A stretch of 64,000 nt of DNA from Hydractinia symbiolongicarpus (GCF_029227915.1 NC_079876.1:6634001-6698000); one strand, 5' to 3'. Shown: positions 11,345 to 24,426, numbered from the stretch's first letter. Notes: generated from the sequence alone by a model not told the origin. Translations and numbers: made by a program.

Positions 11345-11735
11345 ATAGACATTGAGGTCAACATACCCATACTCATCGAAAAGGATTGGAATGAGTACTA
11401 GTACAGGAAGCTGTTACAATTCAGGCATGAGCCATCTAACGAGGTGGACGGAAATGCAATAGCAATAATAAGAACTGATTCTTTACAAAACGAAAGCATT
11501 GTGGGACACATGCCACAAAACAAATAAAAAATATGTTTCATGTTCTTGAAAGTCCGGAACAGTTCGATTACAGCTTAAGTTTGTGGAAAGAGAGTTAATC
11601 GTGGAGGTGGATATGGTCTGGAAATACCAGTTGTGTGTAAGTTTTATGGACAGCAAAAATTGATTGACTGGTTTGCGAAGAAAATTGAGACTGTAAAAGC
11701 AGACTTTTCCTGCAAAGTTTCAAAGTGTTTAAAAT
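11345..11735 (+). pseudogene. HIRAN-like domain relic
   Basis: The plus strand encodes, in broken frames, FRHEPSNEVDGNAIAII, then IVGHMP, then VNRGGGYGLEIPVVCKFYG. The REPxNxxDxxAI...GHxP pattern is characteristic of HIRAN domains (DNA-end binding in Rad5/HLTF proteins), and I recall the GYGLEIP tail from uncharacterised invertebrate HIRAN-like proteins. A TAG at 11399-11401, a TAA near 11526 and at least one frameshift between 11526 and 11590 show it is dead. No neighbouring exons were found. Confidence 0.55.
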
Positions 11736-11825
11736 AGATATTTAAAATTAAATGCTGATCCCTAATTTTTTGGATTGTATGCTAATTGGAGAAAAAAAAA
11801 GCCTATAGTTGCCATTTCGTGCAGG

Positions 11826-12043
11826 GGTAGGGGTAGGGGTAGTTTCGAGTAATGGTTAATATCAAAGCTTCTGAAAGGAATGGGACCTACAAATTTAGCG
11901 TGCAGGTCTCTAATAGATAAATGTTGAAACTCAGCAAGTATCATAGCCATATAAGAAAGAAATCAGGAGTTATTAAAAAAACCGTCAGGGGGGGGCGGAT
12001 TCCGCCCCCCCCCCCCCCCCCCCCCCGGACCGAATAGGGTTAA
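11826..12043 (+). mobile_element. Partial piggyBac-type MITE (right end only)
   Basis: Aligns with the last ~215 bases of the complete copy at 55528-56282, from GTAGTTTCGAGTAATGG to the terminal GGACCGAATAGGG and TTAA (12040-12043). The left part is missing. Includes the GGCGGATTCCGCC palindrome followed by a C-run of about 27. Confidence 0.8.
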
Positions 12044-13239
12044 GCTCTACTCAATAAAGGCGACGGGGAAACAAATTCCAAAAAAAATTTTTTTTGTGTA
12101 TTCACTAAGTATATTTTTCTACGGGTCTTATCGGCTAGTGTAGGTGCTTAACCCTAACTGAGTTAACTATTTTTACTCGATAAACAATAAAATTACAAGA
12201 CAAAATTTAAGCAACAAATTACACATGTAAGATGACATAAAATATAATAAGAAATAAACACTTACTAGAAATATAGTGGCGTAAGCCAAGCCAACTACAT
12301 GTGAGAGAAAACAAATAAAACAGATGCTGAGATACAGGACATCTCCTGTGATGTATGAAAGAAAAATTTCACTCAACAGCGAATTTATTACAAAAAATGT
12401 TTGTTCGACTCTGTCATTACATGTTGAAGACTGAATGCACAGAAACAAGATGTGCAAGATGTGCAGAAAATTTACTAAAAATAGTACCAAATTTACAATT
12501 ATTCTCTTTACATAATTAATACTGGACATTACATCACAACACAAAACTAACAAAATGCATCTTGTTCTCCACCGCAGAGCGTCTCTACAGCAGAGCACAT
12601 ACGCGACGCCACAAGGACAATACAAATGACGTATCAAAATAAATGTCAATACGGCCGGAAATTCATGTAGACTGTTGTTTTGCGAGCTACTTTACGTACC
12701 GGCACCCTAAGCAACGTTCATTTACACATATGCGCGAAGAAAGACTGAACTTTCATTAGAAAAAAAACTACTTTCTTCAGGGATATTAACGTAACGAACT
12801 TTAAAAACATAAAGATATAATTATTACATTGATATGTTATCTTATAATAACTCTAGTTATCTTACACTTAGGACATTAATGTGAATATCCACGCATTCCA
12901 TAATTACATTGATAGAGTTATCTTAAGATAGCACTTGTTATCTTAAAATAACTGTATTATGGTGACTTTTGAATGCCGTAGAGCTAAGCCGAAACCATCG
13001 CGCTATCGCAATTAAAAAAGTATTAAAATTAGAAACTTAAATTTAGAGTTAAAAACGCTAATTTAGTATTTTTAGAAAAAATAACTTTTCTTTTTTATTC
13101 CCAGATCTCCTTCCTGGTTATTCTGGAAGTTGGATATGTCAGGTTAACAATAACAAATTTTGAAGAGGTTTTTCTGATTGTGTAAAATTTTTCTGACGCT
13201 AACGTTAATTATTTACTAAGGGTAATCCACCATACCTTA
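12044..13239. other. No gene recognised
   Basis: Contains a hydrophobic minus-strand open frame (12173-12649) without a supported start or family. Repeated TTATCTTA-type motifs occur at 12840-12960. No feature is supported. Confidence 0.45.
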
Positions 13240-16200
13240 GTTTAAAGGGGCGATTGTGGAAGTCCCATGAAATGCCACATAGTGATGGTGTCACTTTAAA
13301 AAACACCCAGTCCGGTCTGTGAACGGTTGGCGCTAGGAAGGGCATCCAGCTGTAAAACAATGCCAAAACTCTTTATTAATGGCCGTAAGAATAGTTAATC
13401 AGACAAACTGCGTAAACGGGGCTGGAACTCTAAGGAGTGAAGGTGTCGCGCACGGTAGGACAGATGTCAGATGTGAGCATCGTCAGACCGTTACCCAGCT
13501 ATCACATCACAAGGTAGATAACACTAGGTTGAGGATGGCTAGTGTAAATGTTGGTACTCTGAGAGGTAGAGCAGGTGAAGTAGTTGAAATGTTAGAACGT
13601 AGATCTGTTGATATGTGTTGTGTTCAGGACGTTAGGTGGAGAGGAGCTTCAGTGAGATTTGTGGAAGGTAGGAGGGCAAGGTATAAGCTTTTTTGGATTG
13701 GTAATAGTGATGGATATGGAGGAGTTGGCATATTCGTTGCAGAGAAGTGGGTAGAAAAAGTAATAGATGTTATGCGTGTTAATAGTCGTATTATAGTGAT
13801 AAAGTTTTTGATAGGTAATAGGATTGTCACTTTTCTGTCAGTTTATGCTCCACAGTGTGGACTCAGTGAGGAAGATAAAGATAAGTTTTATAATGAGTTA
13901 ATAGCAGTCACATCAAAGTTTGGAGACACTGAACTTGTTATGGTGGGCGGCGACTTTAATGGTCATGTTGGGAAGTCATCTGAAGGTTATAGAGGTGTGC
14001 ATGGAGGCTATGGATTTGGGAGCAGAAATAAGGAAGGGGAGAGATTGCTTGAGTTTGGAATGGCAACGGACATGGTGGTTTGCAACACATCATTCAGTAA
14101 GAGACAGAGTAGGCTGATAACATATGAGTCAGGTGGTTGTAAGACACAGATAGATTACTTTTTGGTTAGAAAGTCAGACAAGAAAGTGGTGAAGGACGTG
14201 AAAGTTATATCGGGGGAAGAGTGTGTTTCCCAGCATAGGTTGCTGGTTTGTGATATTATCTTGAAGAGTGTCAGGGAAGCCAAGAGAAAGTACAGGCCCC
14301 GTCGAAAAGTCTGGAAGCTGAAGGAAGAGATTGTAGCAAGACAATTTAGTGCAAAAGTTCAGCAGTTAGCCTACAATAGTCAATGTGATAGTGACAATGT
14401 TGAAAGTACTTGGACTACCTTGAAGAATTGTCTTCTAGAAGCTTCTGATGATACCTGTGGGTGGACGAAAGGACCAGCTAGACATAGACAGACCTGGTGG
14501 TGGAATAATGAGGTTGACCAGTGTATAAAGGAAAAGAGGAAACTTTGGAAAGAGTGGAAGTCAGATGGTAGTAAAAATATTTACTTAGAAGCTAATCGTC
14601 GGGCTCGTACAGCAGTGTATAAGGCAAAATAAGAAGCAGAGAGAAACAGATTTGCAGATGTGTTAAGAAGGGAAGACCAGCGCAATGAGGTATTCAAGAT
14701 AGCAAAGCAAATGAAGAAGACTAATCAAGATATTGTAGGTGAGAAGTGTATACGTAATGATGAAGGTGTTTTGGCTAGCACAGAGGAGGAGAAAAGGGTA
14801 GCTTGGAAGAATCACAGAGGTTGCTTAACACTGAGTTTGATTGGGACGAGGATAATTTGTCTGATGATGATGTCGTAGAAGGGCCAGCCATGCAGATCAA
14901 GAGAGAATGGGTAGTGGAGGCTATTAGGAAAATGAAGATTGGCAAGGCTGCAGGAGTATCAGGTATTGTTGCAGAGATGGTAAAAGCATCTGGATATATT
15001 GGAGTTGAGCTTATTACAAGTCTTGCTAACCAGATTATAAAGGATGGTGCTATTCCGAGTGAGTGGCAGTCGAGTGTAATAGTGAATTGTTTCAAGGGCA
15101 AGGGTGATGCATTAGAAAGGGGTAACTATAGAGGTTTGAAGTTGGTTGATCAAGTAATGAAAGTTATTGAAAGAGTGATTGATAAGTTACTTAGAGAAAG
15201 AATTGATATAGATAAGAGGCAATTTGGTTTTGTTCCAGGGCGTGGCACTACAGATGCAATATTCTTACTCAGACAGCTTCAGGAAAAGTATTTAGGAAAG
15301 AGAAAGAATCTCTATTATGCCTTTGTAGATTTAGAGAAAGCTTTTGATAGAGTGCCACGTAAAGTTATTTGGTGGGCTATGAGAAAATTAGGTGTGGATG
15401 AGTGGCTAGTTACGATGGTTCCGTCTATGTACAGCAATGCTAGAAGTCGTGTCAGGATTAACGATTCACTTAGTGATGAATTTAGTGTAAATGTTGGTGT
15501 ACATCAGGGTTCTGTACTTAGTCCTTTGTTGTTTATTCTAGTCTTAGAAGCGCTGTCGATGGAGTTCAGAACAGGTTGTCCATGGGAGTTATTGTATGCA
15601 GATGATTTGGTTCTCATAGCAGAGTTGATGGAAGAATTAGTTGAAAAGTTTGAGAAGTGGAAGAAAGGACTAGAAGAGAAAGGGCTGAAGGTAAACACAG
15701 CAAAGTCTAAAGTCATGGTAAGTAGCATTGCAGCCAAGTGTGACCTTGTAGTTGGAAAGTGGCCTTGTGGAGTTTGCAGGAAAGGGGTTGGTAGTAACTC
15801 AATTTTTTGTCAGACTTGCAAGCATTGGGTACATAAGAAGTGCAGTAGTATTAGTGGAAGGTTAAGAGCTGGCATACAGTTTGTATGCAAGCGTTGCAAA
15901 GGTGAGATTATAGAGAATGAAGTATTTCCAGCTTTAATGATGTACAACAGTGGCTCGTTAGAGATAGTCAAGAACTTCTGTTACTTAGGTGATATGTTGG
16001 GCAGTGAAGGGGGTGTTGGAAGAAGTGTTACTTGCAGGATAGGTTCTGCTTGAAAAAAGTTTAGAGAGTTACTTCCTTTATTGACTAGCAGAGTCCTGTC
16101 AATTGAGGTAAAAGGTAGGTTGTATGAGGCCTGTGTAAGAAGTGTTATGTTGTACGGTAGTGAGACATGGGCAGTGAAGCAGGAAGATCTTGACCGTTTA

Positions 16201-16594
16201 GAAAGGAATGATATGGGAATGGTTAGGTGGATGTGTAATGCCAGTCTGAGAGACAGAAAGAGTTCAGATGAGCTAAGAAGCAGGCTAAGTCTCCGTAGAA
16301 TTAAAAATGTTATCCAGATAAGAAGATTAAATTGGCTGGGGCACTTGGAAAGAATGGAGGAGGATAATTGGGTAAGAAAGTGTAGAGACTTGATAGTTCC
16401 TGGGGCAAAGCCCAGAGGCAGACCGAGAAAGACTTGGTAGGAGGTTATAAGGACAGACTTGATAGAGAGGAAGTTGAGTTTAGATCTAACACAGTCTAGA
16501 TCAGATTGGAAGAGGGTCATTAATATACCCCGTCCAACCCATGCTAGCATGGAAAACGGACGTTAAGCCGAGAATGATGATGATGATGATGATG
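13240..16594 (+). mobile_element. RTE-clade non-LTR retrotransposon, nearly full length
   Basis: The head contains GTTGGCGCTAGGAAGGGCAT and the tail contains CCATGCTAGCATGGAAAACG followed by (GAT)n at about 16570-16594. I recall both as signatures of RTE elements and related SINEs in many invertebrates. The single coding region runs endonuclease, reverse transcriptase, cysteine cluster. The 5' boundary is approximate and I could not identify target-site duplications. Confidence 0.85.
13379..16566 (+). pseudogene. RTE polyprotein: APE endonuclease + reverse transcriptase + PHD-like finger, broken
   Basis: Starts at ATG 13379. The apurinic-type endonuclease spans about 13535-14260 (NVGTLRGR, CVQDVRW, VGGDFNGHVG, SQHRLLV). 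Reverse transcriptase spans about 14930-15720, with FGFVPGRGTTDA, FVDLEKAFDRVPR, GVHQGSVLSP and the catalytic LLYADD near 15590-15605. A Cys/His cluster of PHD type (CGVC...CQTC...WVHKKC...CKRC) sits at about 15764-15898 within the C-terminal region. Breaks: TAA at 14630-14632, a one-base frameshift near 14815-14820, TGA at 16051-16053 and TAG at 16438-16440; the frame then continues to TAA 16564-16566. The element is immobile but young enough to read throughout. Confidence 0.85.
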
Positions 16595-19524
16595 AATCAA
16601 TTTCATTGTAGCGCGCTCTCAAAATGAGCCCTAAAAGAAAGTCAGCCTTTAGCAAAATAATGGCTATAAATATTTCATAAGTTATTAAATGTTTCAATCT
16701 AAATATTTAATCATTACGGTTCATGACATTTCTTTACATTTCGGGGATCGTGTGCGCGGGGTTGATGATGGATTACAGGGCTACGTTACGGTAATCCCCT
16801 AAAAATGAGTTACTAAAATGGGAGAACAAAAGCGCGAATGGTCTTAAAAAGATCCTGAATCTAAACGTAGATCTTGATAAACGTAGGTCTCTTTTGATGT
16901 GTTTCTTTGTGAACTAAAGAATCTCAGTATAGTAGTCTCACAGGCTCTTTATAGGAGAACAGAGGTTTCTATTTTCACATGTATGTTATCAATTTATTAT
17001 GTATAAATATGCCTCAGGGTAACATATCAAAGTTTCCAATAATCTGTTAGGTTTACTGAATTTTGTTTAATCTGACCTACATACTAACTATGAGTATAGC
17101 CTAACGCAACTATGACATCATAACCATTGAAATTTTAAATTGCTTCTAGTCAACATTAGAGTAAAAATAAATAATAATAACATGTCTGTCATGTCACATC
17201 ATACTTCATTTTAAGTGAAGAAAATAAAAAAAAAAAGTTTGACCTTTGTTTCTCATTACTGCGAACATTTATGTCTGTTTTATAAAATAATGTTTTATTT
17301 GAGTAAAAAATTTTGGAATGAATTTCTCTACAAATTGTCATTTTGCTCGTTATTCAGCAAATTATAAAGTGTAACCTTTTTGGAGTATGGCATTGAAAAA
17401 TAGGTGCAAATTACACTCGTTTTTCCGTAGTATATTTCGTGCATATTAGCCAATCACAGAAAAACTTAACCACGTAAGAATATAAAAACCATTTCCGTTA
17501 AGGTGGATTTCCACTTAAAAGCAAACAAATCGAAAAGGAGCAATAAAAATACTGAAATTTGATTAGATATCTGCTAATTATTTTGTTTCAAAATTTTTTG
17601 TTCCTGAAAGTTGACTGGCTTTAAACCTTTCTGCTTTCTTAGCATTGAAATAAGCCACTCGGCCGCTATTCCTTTGCAGGCTTAATTTTGTTTTAAAAAG
17701 ATTTAATCTTTGACGTCAGTTAACTAGAGAATTGATATTAAAACTGGCTGAACTGACTTGAACAACGCTCAATCAATAGTCATGTCTATGCCAAACCTAC
17801 AATCTTGGGCGGCGTTTCTGGTTATAAAACATGGTGGAGGTAGGACCAGCTCATACATGTTGTCAACATTTCTGAAAGTACGGAGAGAAAAAGATATTTT
17901 TATATTCCCATTTTTTGCTAAAATTGACCCAGTTCCAAGTCATTCAAATACAAAACGCCTCAGATTATTCTGGAGCCTGTTAACAATCCTGTTGATAACT
18001 CCAGCATTCATTATATCAAATCACTTTCTCCAGTCTCTTGAACTTTCGTTAATACTTCATAGAGAAAGACATAAACAGAAAAATAACTGATACAAATATA
18101 ATCTGATTTCTAACATATATACATTGTGCTTTTAAGCAATGTTAGCAGAGCTACATATCAGTCCAGAACCTTTAGGACTATGAAATATTTCTGCCAAGTA
18201 ATTGTAAAAAATGTTTAGTAGAATAAAAAAGTAATAAACCTATGTAAATAAGCAAAATAGAAAGAAAACAAAGCACTCAACACTACCAAAACAAAAGTAA
18301 GTACAAATAATAAAGATATCGTTCTAAATTTTAAACACTTTCTGGACAAAGTAGTGATTTTATATATGTTTTTTTTACTTTTCGACCAATAACAGCCTTG
18401 AAAAATTGTGCACTTAATAAAGTTCAGCATAATTAACGTAATATATATACACAAAAAGTTATTAAACAAAACAAAGATGCACGACATTTCATATTTTGTT
18501 ACCACTTGCTATTTTAATATTACGCAGTAAAAGAAAGGAGGTAATTCAGCACGTCTTTTAACTCATTTTCTTTTCCGCTTCCCTTCCACCCTCTCATTAG
18601 CGCTCAGGCTGTCAAATAGTATAACGCTTTCTAAACGTAAGTGTAATACAGCTAGTTATTTATATACTAGTTTATACTTCATGCATCTTTAGCACAAAGT
18701 GTAGATTATGAACGATTAGTTAGTGCAACACCCCAGTTCTATAAAACATCGCCTAAAAATTTTCTAACTATTTCGTCGGAATTTTTTTTATACGCCGGTT
18801 TTTACAACGTGAAATGTAATTGTTTTGTTATAAATTGGTGTATTGGTATTTTTTTGTTTCATTTAAAATGTTTTATCTGCAACATTTTTTAAAAAATTAG
18901 GGTGATAAGAATGCACGAAAAAAACGTCGATATTTCGACTAACAAGAACACTGTCAAGGAATATTAGAGCCAGTATTAAACACTGCAGGACCTCTGAGGC
19001 AAGTTATATATATCCTAACATGGGGAGCAATGATTGGTGCATATTATAGTATCAGGATACGAAATTGAAGGAATCCCGCAACCCCCCTTGCCTCTGCATT
19101 CCACCACGCCACACGCAGATCGATGTTAAAAATTCCCAATTAGAAATACTGTCGTCCCAAAGTTTACAAAATTAAAGATAATCTTAAAAGCTCAAAAATA
19201 AACAACTTAGCTTTGGTCTAATTTAGGTAACACAGTAGTGTTCATCTTATTGGCGTATAGATATTTGAAAATATAAAAAATCAAACAAAAACAATAGGGA
19301 TAATACTAATAATTTGTCAAATTACAGAGTACCACTGTTTATTCAACATGCTGTCGTCGAGTGTTTAAAGTAGCCTCTTTGCAACGGTTGTTGGTTTTCG
19401 ACTAGTGACTTACACGAAAGTCAAGCTAATGGCGGGGGAAAGTGTATGATCACTGAGGACAAAAAAAACAAACACACTGGACATCCAAATATAACTACTA
19501 ATGACAGGAAAGTTCCATATATAG
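16595..19524. other. No gene recognised
   Basis: AT-rich intergenic sequence. An open frame at 17758-18090 has no recognisable domain, and I see no RNA gene or element end. Confidence 0.5.
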
Positions 19525-20172
19525 CTTTATTGCCCAGGTAAAAGGGCGGCATGTCATTGGTTACAACTTACGTCATAGCGGGCAATAGCAACCGTGTTTA
19601 AAGTTTTAATAATCCATATAACAACGTCATTAACCCTATAATAACTGTTTATGAGGGCAATACCGGAGAATATCGACCGACGAAGTATTGCCCAAGCTTG
19701 CTAAGGCAGTACGCGACAATAGCAACCATTCAATATTCGAAGGTATTGCCCGAAATAAACAGTTATTATATGGATTATTATCCGGCTACTGCATTTTGCG
19801 ACAAAAATATAACATTATAAGCAAGATGTAGAAATCATGTCTTTATAGAAACTATTCCCATATGGAACGTACATTCGAAGTAAAAATATATTTTTTTTAA
19901 ATCGAATATCGTGTAAACATTACAGGTTTCATTGTGTAGCTACAACATAGAATTCTTTAAAAGATAAAAGTAAGTTTTACTTCTGTTTCGCTTTTTTGTT
20001 TACCGTTTTTCGTGTTTATTTACATTTAATGCTACCATATTTAAATTTTAAACATGGTTGCTATGGTAGCGGGCAATACCATGGAATATTGTCCGCTATG
20101 ACGTAAGTTCTAACCAATGACATTGGGCGATTTTTGGAAATATTGATGCCGCCCTTTTACCGGGTAATAATT
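19525..20172. mobile_element. Foldback/MITE-like element with nested inverted repeats
   Basis: The left end (about 19527-19590, with GGTAAAAGGGCGGCAT, TCATTGGTTACAACTTACG and TCATAGCGGGCAATA) is repeated in reverse complement at about 20067-20170, the right arm having an extra ~30 bases. A second inverted repeat lies inside: AATAATCCATATAA...TAACTGTTTAT...GGGCAATACC at 19609-19668 against 19742-19783. The motif GGGCAATA or its complement appears at least six times. No coding capacity. Boundaries and target duplication are not resolved. Confidence 0.65.
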
Positions 20173-21189
20173 TCAAATATCCCAGTTAACACGGACTATT
20201 ATTACAACTTCATGGTTTTCTCTACGACTGCGAGATATACTAGGGACCTTACACAACTGAAGTATTTTAGTCAATATATATTTTCTTTCAAAATTATCAC
20301 ATTCTCATAATTTTTTAAGAAAAAGGAATTTCAGCAGAGGTAAATTACTCACTTCTTTTTCCGCTATCGCCGCCTAAAACAAAATTAACTTTAGTAGCTA
20401 GTAGCATACTAAAAAAAAAGACGGATGTGGCCTCCTTTTACAACCATATATACGCCAATTCTGGAGGCATTTTAGAGGATTACTTAAAGTTTTAATTTGC
20501 TAGTAAATATACACATTACACACTCAGAAAGAAATAATAAATCGTGAATTTAAACCCTAGAAAAACAAAACAAAACAAGGAAGAGCCAACAAGGCACTCG
20601 CTAACTACCTATCAATTTTCTTTAATTTTGGAACCTTAATTAGCAGAAAAAAGTATTTATGTTAAAGTATTCATGTAAAGTATAGGTTAGAGTACGTTTG
20701 TTAAGAACTGCACGCAAAAAGATTTTTTAATAGAGAACCTAATGGGTTCTTGTTGACGAGGTAATTGGGAAACCGAGTAAAGGGTGTTTGAAGAAGGTTT
20801 GTATAAATCTGTTGCTTGGAGCCAGCTGAATCACAACTATTGGATGTATGTTAGCTAGGTTAATTCAAAATCAAACAAATATCCCTTTTGGTTCCTATAG
20901 CTAGGTAGCCGAAATATTATTATTATTACAGTTGAAATTTGTATATTAGCGAAAAAGCATTCTCTTCCCCAGAGCTCTTTGAGATAAACCTCAAAAGTAG
21001 ACTTGCGTGATGGATTCTGATTGGCCTATTATAGGAGTTTTATGTATTTTCGTGAAAGATTGTATTTAGCATTTAAAAATGTAAACAAAAATGGCGGTGG
21101 GAGGGACGAAAGATTGAAATATGCTCCCTTTGATTATGTCTTGACTGAATTTAGAGCAGATATCAAGGGCTAGCTATAATAATACGGAG
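20173..21189. other. No gene recognised
   Basis: AT-rich sequence without a supported gene or repeat. Confidence 0.5.
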
Positions 21190-21211
21190 ACTGTGTGTGT
21201 GTGTGTGTGTC
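21190..21211. repeat. (TG)n microsatellite followed by GAGGAC-motif repeat
   Basis: About ten TG units, then to about 21320 a segment with repeated GTGAGGAC/GTCCTCA motifs. A similar arrangement recurs in reverse complement at 42576-42675. Confidence 0.75.
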
Positions 21212-21656
21212 CTTACAAACCATATACAACGAGGACATGTGTTTGACAAGACCCGGTGTTGTGAGGTCAATTCTCATTGTGAGGACCTAAATACACGTCC
21301 TCATTTTTACATGAGGTTTTTTGAGCTGATTTGCATATTTTGAGGTTAGATCATGCATATGGCAAAAAAATGTTTTTTATAGATTCGTCCTCATTTTCAC
21401 TTTTTCATCACACAGAGTGTGAAGCATCTATTTCTCAATCTTTTGTTTTTTCGGGAGCAGAACAGTTGCAAATACTAAAGCGATTCATGATTTTAAGTGT
21501 TGGTCGAAAATTTTCGAGTTATCAACTCACACTTTTTTCTGCACGCCATAAACGTATAAACGAGCCTGTCCTCGCATATTCGCGATTCATAACATACATA
21601 TCAAAACAGATCGAAGATATTTAAATATGTCACATTAAAGTTGCATTTTGACGTTA

Positions 21657-24074
21657 GGGGCTGTTCATATGAGGCGAGCTGTCCCGTTAGGTGGAGTGAA
21701 GATGGTCAAGAAAGTTTGTTCATATATTTTGTATCGCGCTCTAAGGTAAATTTAAATTGCAAAGATTCTTCAAAATATGTAATCCATGAAAAAGCTACAA
21801 ATAATGCTTAATTTGTCAAAACAACGATAAATAATTGATGATAATGTTTTTTTTTAAATTTATTTCCTTATTTAAAGTCAGTTTATAAAACAAACCAAAA
21901 ACCAAAAAAAAAAAACTAATTTAAATCGATTAAAAAACAACAACAAAAAAAATCGCATAATCATGCTCAACAAAATCTTAGCACTGGGTTACCTATTTTA
22001 CATGAGCAATCAGTACCCTTCCAAGACCGTATGGAACGACGAAAACTGCAAAGCGAAGGAGAGTTTTTGACGGAAGATGGGACAGATAACCATAAAATTC
22101 CTGTGCGATTAGCTAGACTATTTAAACTATACGATAGTGTGCGGTATGTCGAGTGCTTTACCAAATTAAAATTACGCAAGTTATAATTATTTTCCATAAT
22201 GCAAAAAATTTCAGATTTATAACTAGGCGACATTCTGTTTAAAAATTTATATAATTCTTTCATAAGACTTCTTAAGTTAATAACGTGGATGGAACTACTA
22301 TTTGATAAACTAAGAAGACCCTCAAAACTAGATATGTTATCATTATTAAATATGCGTAGACAACGTTCGTGTCTACGATTGATACAATTATAGGCTCCAC
22401 AAAACATCCATACCAAAGGACAATAGGAGAACTGAGAAAGAATAAAGGCATTAAAAAGAAGTTATTCTCTGAAGAACATTACGCTTCCTACTAGCTTTAA
22501 AATAAATGTTTCTAATGTGTGCGGCAAATTTTAGTTTTGTATCAATCGTAATACCGACACCGAGCAATTTAATTGTCGAACTCCACTTAATAGTCTGAAC
22601 TTCAAAAGAAATAAAATTGTCGATACTTCCCATCGTAATATACTGATATTTATTTAAATTTACGACAAGAAAGTTCTCATTAAACCAATTATTATGTAAT
22701 ATAGATAAATCTGTGAGTAAAATTGTTTTAACTAAGGTATTGCCGCAAGCATATAATCGTCAGCAAAATTACAAATTTGTGAAAGTGAGACGAACCAAAA
22801 TAAATCATTGATAGAGATATTAAAAATTGGAGGACTTTGAATAGATCCTTGAGGAACTCCAACAAGAAGAGGACGCCAAGTACTATCAACAGAATTTATC
22901 CTGGTTCGGTAAAAAGGGTTGCTAAGATAAAAATAAATGAAATGCAAAGCACTTTTAGCAAAACCATAGGCATGAAGCTTCGCAATAATTAGGCTATGAT
23001 TAATCGTATCAAACGCCTTTGAAATGTCCATTAGAACTTCCCCAACAACACCCTTATTGTCTACTGTACACTTCCATTTCTCAATGATTCTTACAAGTGC
23101 ATACTGGGTGTCGTAACCTTTTCTGAATCCTGATAGACATGAACTCAGTTTATTAGCCATAAAGTTATTTACTTGTTTGAGAACAAGCCTTTCAAAAACC
23201 TTTGACAGAATATAGAGTAAGCTTACAGGTCGATAGCTTTGCTTGTCATTGCGATAATGTTATTGATAATGCGATAATGTTATTCAGCGTTTTTATATAT
23301 TTATTGTTCCCATGAAAGGTAAAAACATTGTAGCGTAATGATTTATTCGGGAAATTTTAATGACGAACAACGCTATTTTATTGAATATTATATTTCGAGT
23401 TTTTGTAACTCCAAATCATGCAACATCGCACTCACAATGGATGACGTTATCATACTTGTTTCATCAAGCAGATCGTCTCATCATTTAATGGTGTTGGAAG
23501 AGTTATATATTCGCCAAATTAAACCTACTTTGAGCACAAAGGACAAATATAAAAGTCATACATTAGTTATTAAAATATAATAATGAACGAAGTCTTCAGG
23601 GATGTTGGCAATAGTTCATTATAACTATTGTTTAATCTGATTTAGATGTGTTATAACATTCGTTAGCATATGTTTTTAAGCTGTGCATAATTTTTTTTTT
23701 ATTAAAACTGTTTTTAAACTGTTATTTATTTGTTTTATAGAGAATGAATCTGATGATGAGTTACAAAAACTCGAAATATATTATACGATAAAATTGCGTT
23801 GTTGGTAATTAAAATTTTACGAATAATAGTTGTATAAACTGCGAAAAAGGTAACCTTCAATATTTTTGGCAATTCCGAAGTAAAATACATTCTCTTTACA
23901 AATAAAATAATCTTGATCATGCTCAAAAAAGAAATGATTCAGCCCGCCTGACGGGCTGGCCTGTTCATATGGAAAATTCCCGCCTAGCCGAGATCTCTGG
24001 TGGCTCGGTTGTCATATGATAGTAGCGAGATCCCGCCCAGCCGAGCCAGCCTGCTTCCATATAAACAGTCCCAA
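21657..24074. repeat. Possible terminal inverted repeats of an element interrupted by a LINE
   Basis: GGGGCTGTTCATATGAGGCG at 21657 resembles the reverse complement of the segment ending 24074 (GGGACTGTTTATATGGAAGC). Both continue with GC-rich sequence. The enclosed region holds a LINE fragment. The match is short and imperfect, so this is tentative. Confidence 0.3.
21967..23250 (-). pseudogene. Jockey/CR1-type LINE fragment (reverse transcriptase to C-terminus)
   Basis: Reading leftward from about 23245, the minus strand encodes YRPVSLLYILSKVFERLV, then MANKLSSCLSGFRKGYDTQ, the A-box motif VLMDISKAFDTINH, VPQGSIQSP and the catalytic FADD (near 22755). The thumb (TIKLLGVGITIDTKLKFAAH) is at 22451-22633, and the C-terminal region with INRRHERCLRIF...YNLR lies at 21967-22416. 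Frames differ between segments, so several indels are present. The fragment is 5'-truncated at about 23250, the usual result of incomplete reverse transcription. Confidence 0.75.
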
Positions 24075-24426
24075 AATAATCATATGCCAGAGGTTTGCTG
24101 GGGTCGTACCCGTATTAAAAAAAAGTGAGGACCGGCGTTAGAAATCTTGCACCATAGTGAGGACGTCAATTTGAAGCACACATGTGAAAAAGAGAAAAGC
24201 ACATTTTCCAAGTTATCAAGGTACCCCTTGATTATTGTATTACAATTTAACCAATCAACAACATTCCCACCAGAAAACTGGCGAATAGAAGCAAAGCGCG
24301 GGAAACGAAGTCCTCATTTTTACTCAATTTTGAACGGACGTAAGTCCCCAAAATGCATAGCAGGGCCAGAAATGTACCCGGACGTTGCATTTGGGTTCAA
24401 AGCGAGCTCCTGGGAGCGCAACGAAG

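Noticed and set aside
12173-12649. Long hydrophobic minus-strand open frame resembling a membrane protein
   Set aside because: No ATG near its start, no recognisable receptor or transporter motif, and AT-rich sequence readily gives Phe/Leu/Ile-rich frames.
21331-21624. Open frame of 97 residues next to the TG repeat
   Set aside because: No family resemblance; it overlaps repeat-like sequence.
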